Shown here piece by piece: positions 62,457 through 64,000 of a DNA stretch of 64,000 nt. Every line of letters starts with the position of its first letter. The first letter of the stretch is position 1. The stretch is from assembly GCF_011388215.1 (NCBI RefSeq), contig NZ_CP049989.1:62001-126000 (forward strand). Direction: 5' to 3'. The position numbers were made by a program, and so were the translations under genes. A model generated the notes under the pieces. It had not been told where the DNA came from, did no database searches, and saw only the letters and a list, made by a program, of their open reading frames with translations. The stretch comes from Hydrogenophaga crocea. GTDB taxonomy: Bacteria > Pseudomonadota > Gammaproteobacteria > Burkholderiales > Burkholderiaceae_C.

Positions 62457-64000
62457 ATGAACCAGCAGCCCTTTGCCTTTGCCCTGCGCCCCGGCGTCCT
62501 GGCCGCGGCCCTGCTCATCGCCGGCGCCGCGCAGGCGCAGACCGCGGGCAGCGAGCGCGAAAGCCTCGAAACCCTGCGCCAGACCACGCTGCAGCTCATC
62601 GAAGCCCTGGTGCAGCAGGGCGTGCTGCCGGCCGACAAGGCGCGCGCCCTGGTGGCGCAGGCCGAGGCGCGGGCGCGCGCCACCGTGGCCGAGCAGCAGA
62701 AGGCCGAGCAGAACACGGTGCGCATCCAGTATGTGCCGGCCTCGGTGCGGCAGCAGATCGCCAACGAGGTGCGCGAAGAGGTGGTGGCCCAGGCCAAGGC
62801 CGAGCGCTGGGGCGACGTGAACGCGGTGCCCGAGTGGGTCGACCGCTTCCGCTTCGACGGCGAGATCCGCGTGGGCTACCAGCGCGACATGTTCGACAAG
62901 ACCAACGCGCCCGAGGTGTTCCAGCAGATCGCGGGCCAGAACATCAACAACACCCTGATCGACCGCGACCGCGAGCGCCTGCGTGCCCGCCTGGGCCTGA
63001 CCGCGCGCGTCACGCAGGACGTGACCGCCGCGCTGCGCCTGACCACCGGCAGCAGCAGCGACCCGGTGTCGACCAACCAGACCCTGGGCAACTACGGCAG
63101 CAAGTACAACTTCGCGCTCGACCGGGCCTACCTGCGCGCGCGCTCGCAGGACGTGCTGCCCTGGCTCACCACGACCGCGGGACGCATCCCCAATCCCTTC
63201 TTCAGCACCGACCTGATGTGGGACGACGACCTCGCGTTCGACGGCATCGCGCTGCAGTACGAAGACCCCGCCGCGAGCACGCGCGAATGGCGCCCCTTCG
63301 CCACCGTGGGCTGGTTCCCGCTGCAAGACAGCGAGCGCTCGGCGAGCAATGCCGCGCGCAGCCGCTCGCTGCTCGCCGCGCAAGGCGGCGTGGAATGGGT
63401 GCCCAGCAACGAGTTCCGCGCCAAGGTCGGCCTGGCGCTGTACGACTTCCGCAACGTCAGCGGCGTGCGCAACGACTTCAACAGCGTCACGCAGAACGGC
63501 ACGCAGCCCGCGTTTCGCCAGAAGGGCAACACGCTGTTCAACCTGTCGAATCCGACCAACTTCAGCGGGCCCTTCGGGCTCGCGGCCGATTACCGCGTGC
63601 TCAACCTCACGACGGCGGTTGACTACACGCTGTTCAACCCGGTGCACCTGATCCTCGGTGCCGACTACGTGAAGAACATCGGCTACAGCCAGGCGCGCAC
63701 GCTGGCGCGCACCGGCCTGAACCTGGCGCCCGAGGACCAGGGCTACATGCTGCGCGCGGCCATCGGCATGCCCAACATGCTGCTCAAGGGCGACTGGCAG
63801 CTCTCGCTGGCTTACCGCTACCTCGAGGCCGACGCCGTGCTCGACGCCTTCACCGATTCGGACTTCCACCTCGGCGGCACCAACAACAAGGGCTTTATCG
63901 TCGGCGCCCAGTACGGCCTGAGCCGCAACACCTGGCTCAGCGCGCGCTGGCTGTCCAGCCGCGAGATCTCGGGCCTGCCGCTTTCGATCAACAGCCTGCA
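62457..64000 (+). CDS. Putative porin, 5' part
   Basis: The gene runs off the window end; 514 codons are visible. After a signal peptide ending AGAAQAQ there is a coiled-coil helix (ETLRQTTLQLIEALVQQGVL) and then barrel-like strands: VDRFRFDGEIRVGYQRDMFD, RARLGLTARVTQDVTAALRL, AGRIPNPFFSTDLMWDDDLA. This layout matches the putative porin family, whose members occur beside TonB-ExbBD genes. It starts 33 bases after the TonB-like gene and is probably its outer-membrane partner. Confidence 0.82.
   Translation, partial: MNQQPFAFALRPGVLAAALLIAGAAQAQTAGSERESLETLRQTTLQLIEALVQQGVLPADKARALVAQAEARARATVAEQQKAEQNTVRIQYVPASVRQQIANEVREEVVAQAKAERWGDVNAVPEWVDRFRFDGEIRVGYQRDMFDKTNAPEVFQQIAGQNINNTLIDRDRERLRARLGLTARVTQDVTAALRLTTGSSSDPVSTNQTLGNYGSKYNFALDRAYLRARSQDVLPWLTTTAGRIPNPFFSTDLMWDDDLAFDGIALQYEDPAASTREWRPFATVGWFPLQDSERSASNAARSRSLLAAQGGVEWVPSNEFRAKVGLALYDFRNVSGVRNDFNSVTQNGTQPAFRQKGNTLFNLSNPTNFSGPFGLAADYRVLNLTTAVDYTLFNPVHLILGADYVKNIGYSQARTLARTGLNLAPEDQGYMLRAAIGMPNMLLKGDWQLSLAYRYLEADAVLDAFTDSDFHLGGTNNKGFIVGAQYGLSRNTWLSARWLSSREISGLPLSINSL

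Overview
The window is very GC-rich, densely coded DNA from a betaproteobacterium, most likely Burkholderiales near Comamonadaceae. This rests on the exosortase-B gene set (XrtB, EpsA, EpsD-EpsI), the PEP-CTERM tails and codon use; no rRNA or marker gene fixes the taxon. No tRNA, rRNA, CRISPR array, transposase or phage gene was seen. No gene-free stretch exceeds 300 bases; the longest are 1522-1771, 44758-44976, 34546-34746, 8783-8976 and 33664-33849.

Region 1 (1-9816) is a secreted-protein block. It holds the 3' end of a PhoX-like (DUF839) phosphatase, a PEP-CTERM protein, an ExeM/NucH-type extracellular nuclease, a 5'-nucleotidase-type phosphoesterase carrying the same RTX-like tail, a second PEP-CTERM protein, a His/Trp-repeat PEP-CTERM protein on the minus strand, and a trypsin-like protease. 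Nuclease, nucleotidase and phosphatase together suggest recovery of phosphate from extracellular DNA.

Region 2 (9817-33663, minus strand) reads as one long exopolysaccharide/exosortase transcript: pstS, epsD, epsE, epsF, epsG, xrtB, epsI, gmd, fcl, a CgeB-like glycosyltransferase, a Wzx-like flippase, a Wzy-like polymerase, a glycosyltransferase, asnB, a glycosyltransferase, wcaF-like, a GT2, wcaI-like, a glycosyltransferase, a GT-C-like membrane protein and an FkbM methyltransferase. Gmd and Fcl make GDP-L-fucose, so the polymer probably contains fucose. Only a VanZ-like gene interrupts it on the plus strand. No priming glycosylphosphotransferase is present. An orphan PhoB-like response regulator (33850-34545) diverges from pstS.

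Region 3 (34747-44757, plus strand) is a compact operon of overlapping genes for a reduced type II secretion / type IV pilus hybrid: GspG, GspF, GspE, a GspL/PilM-like protein, PilN-, PilO- and PilP/GspC-like proteins, a lipoprotein secretin and three more pseudopilin-like proteins. Its last gene is epsA, the LuxR-type regulator of XrtB systems, joined by a 4-bp overlap.

Region 4 (44977-64000, plus strand) starts with a PEP-CTERM protein and a large secreted protein, followed by a terminator. Then come a two-partner secretion pair (TpsB and a 3458-residue TpsA), a DUF2341-lectin-ExbB fusion, ExbD, a TonB-like protein and the start of a putative porin. The pairing of two-partner secretion with a dedicated TonB-type energy module whose proton channel carries a lectin-like domain is the most unusual arrangement here. 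Overall, phosphate-linked genes, an exosortase/EPS locus and several export routes sit side by side, consistent with a cell-surface programme that may respond to phosphate; that link is inference.
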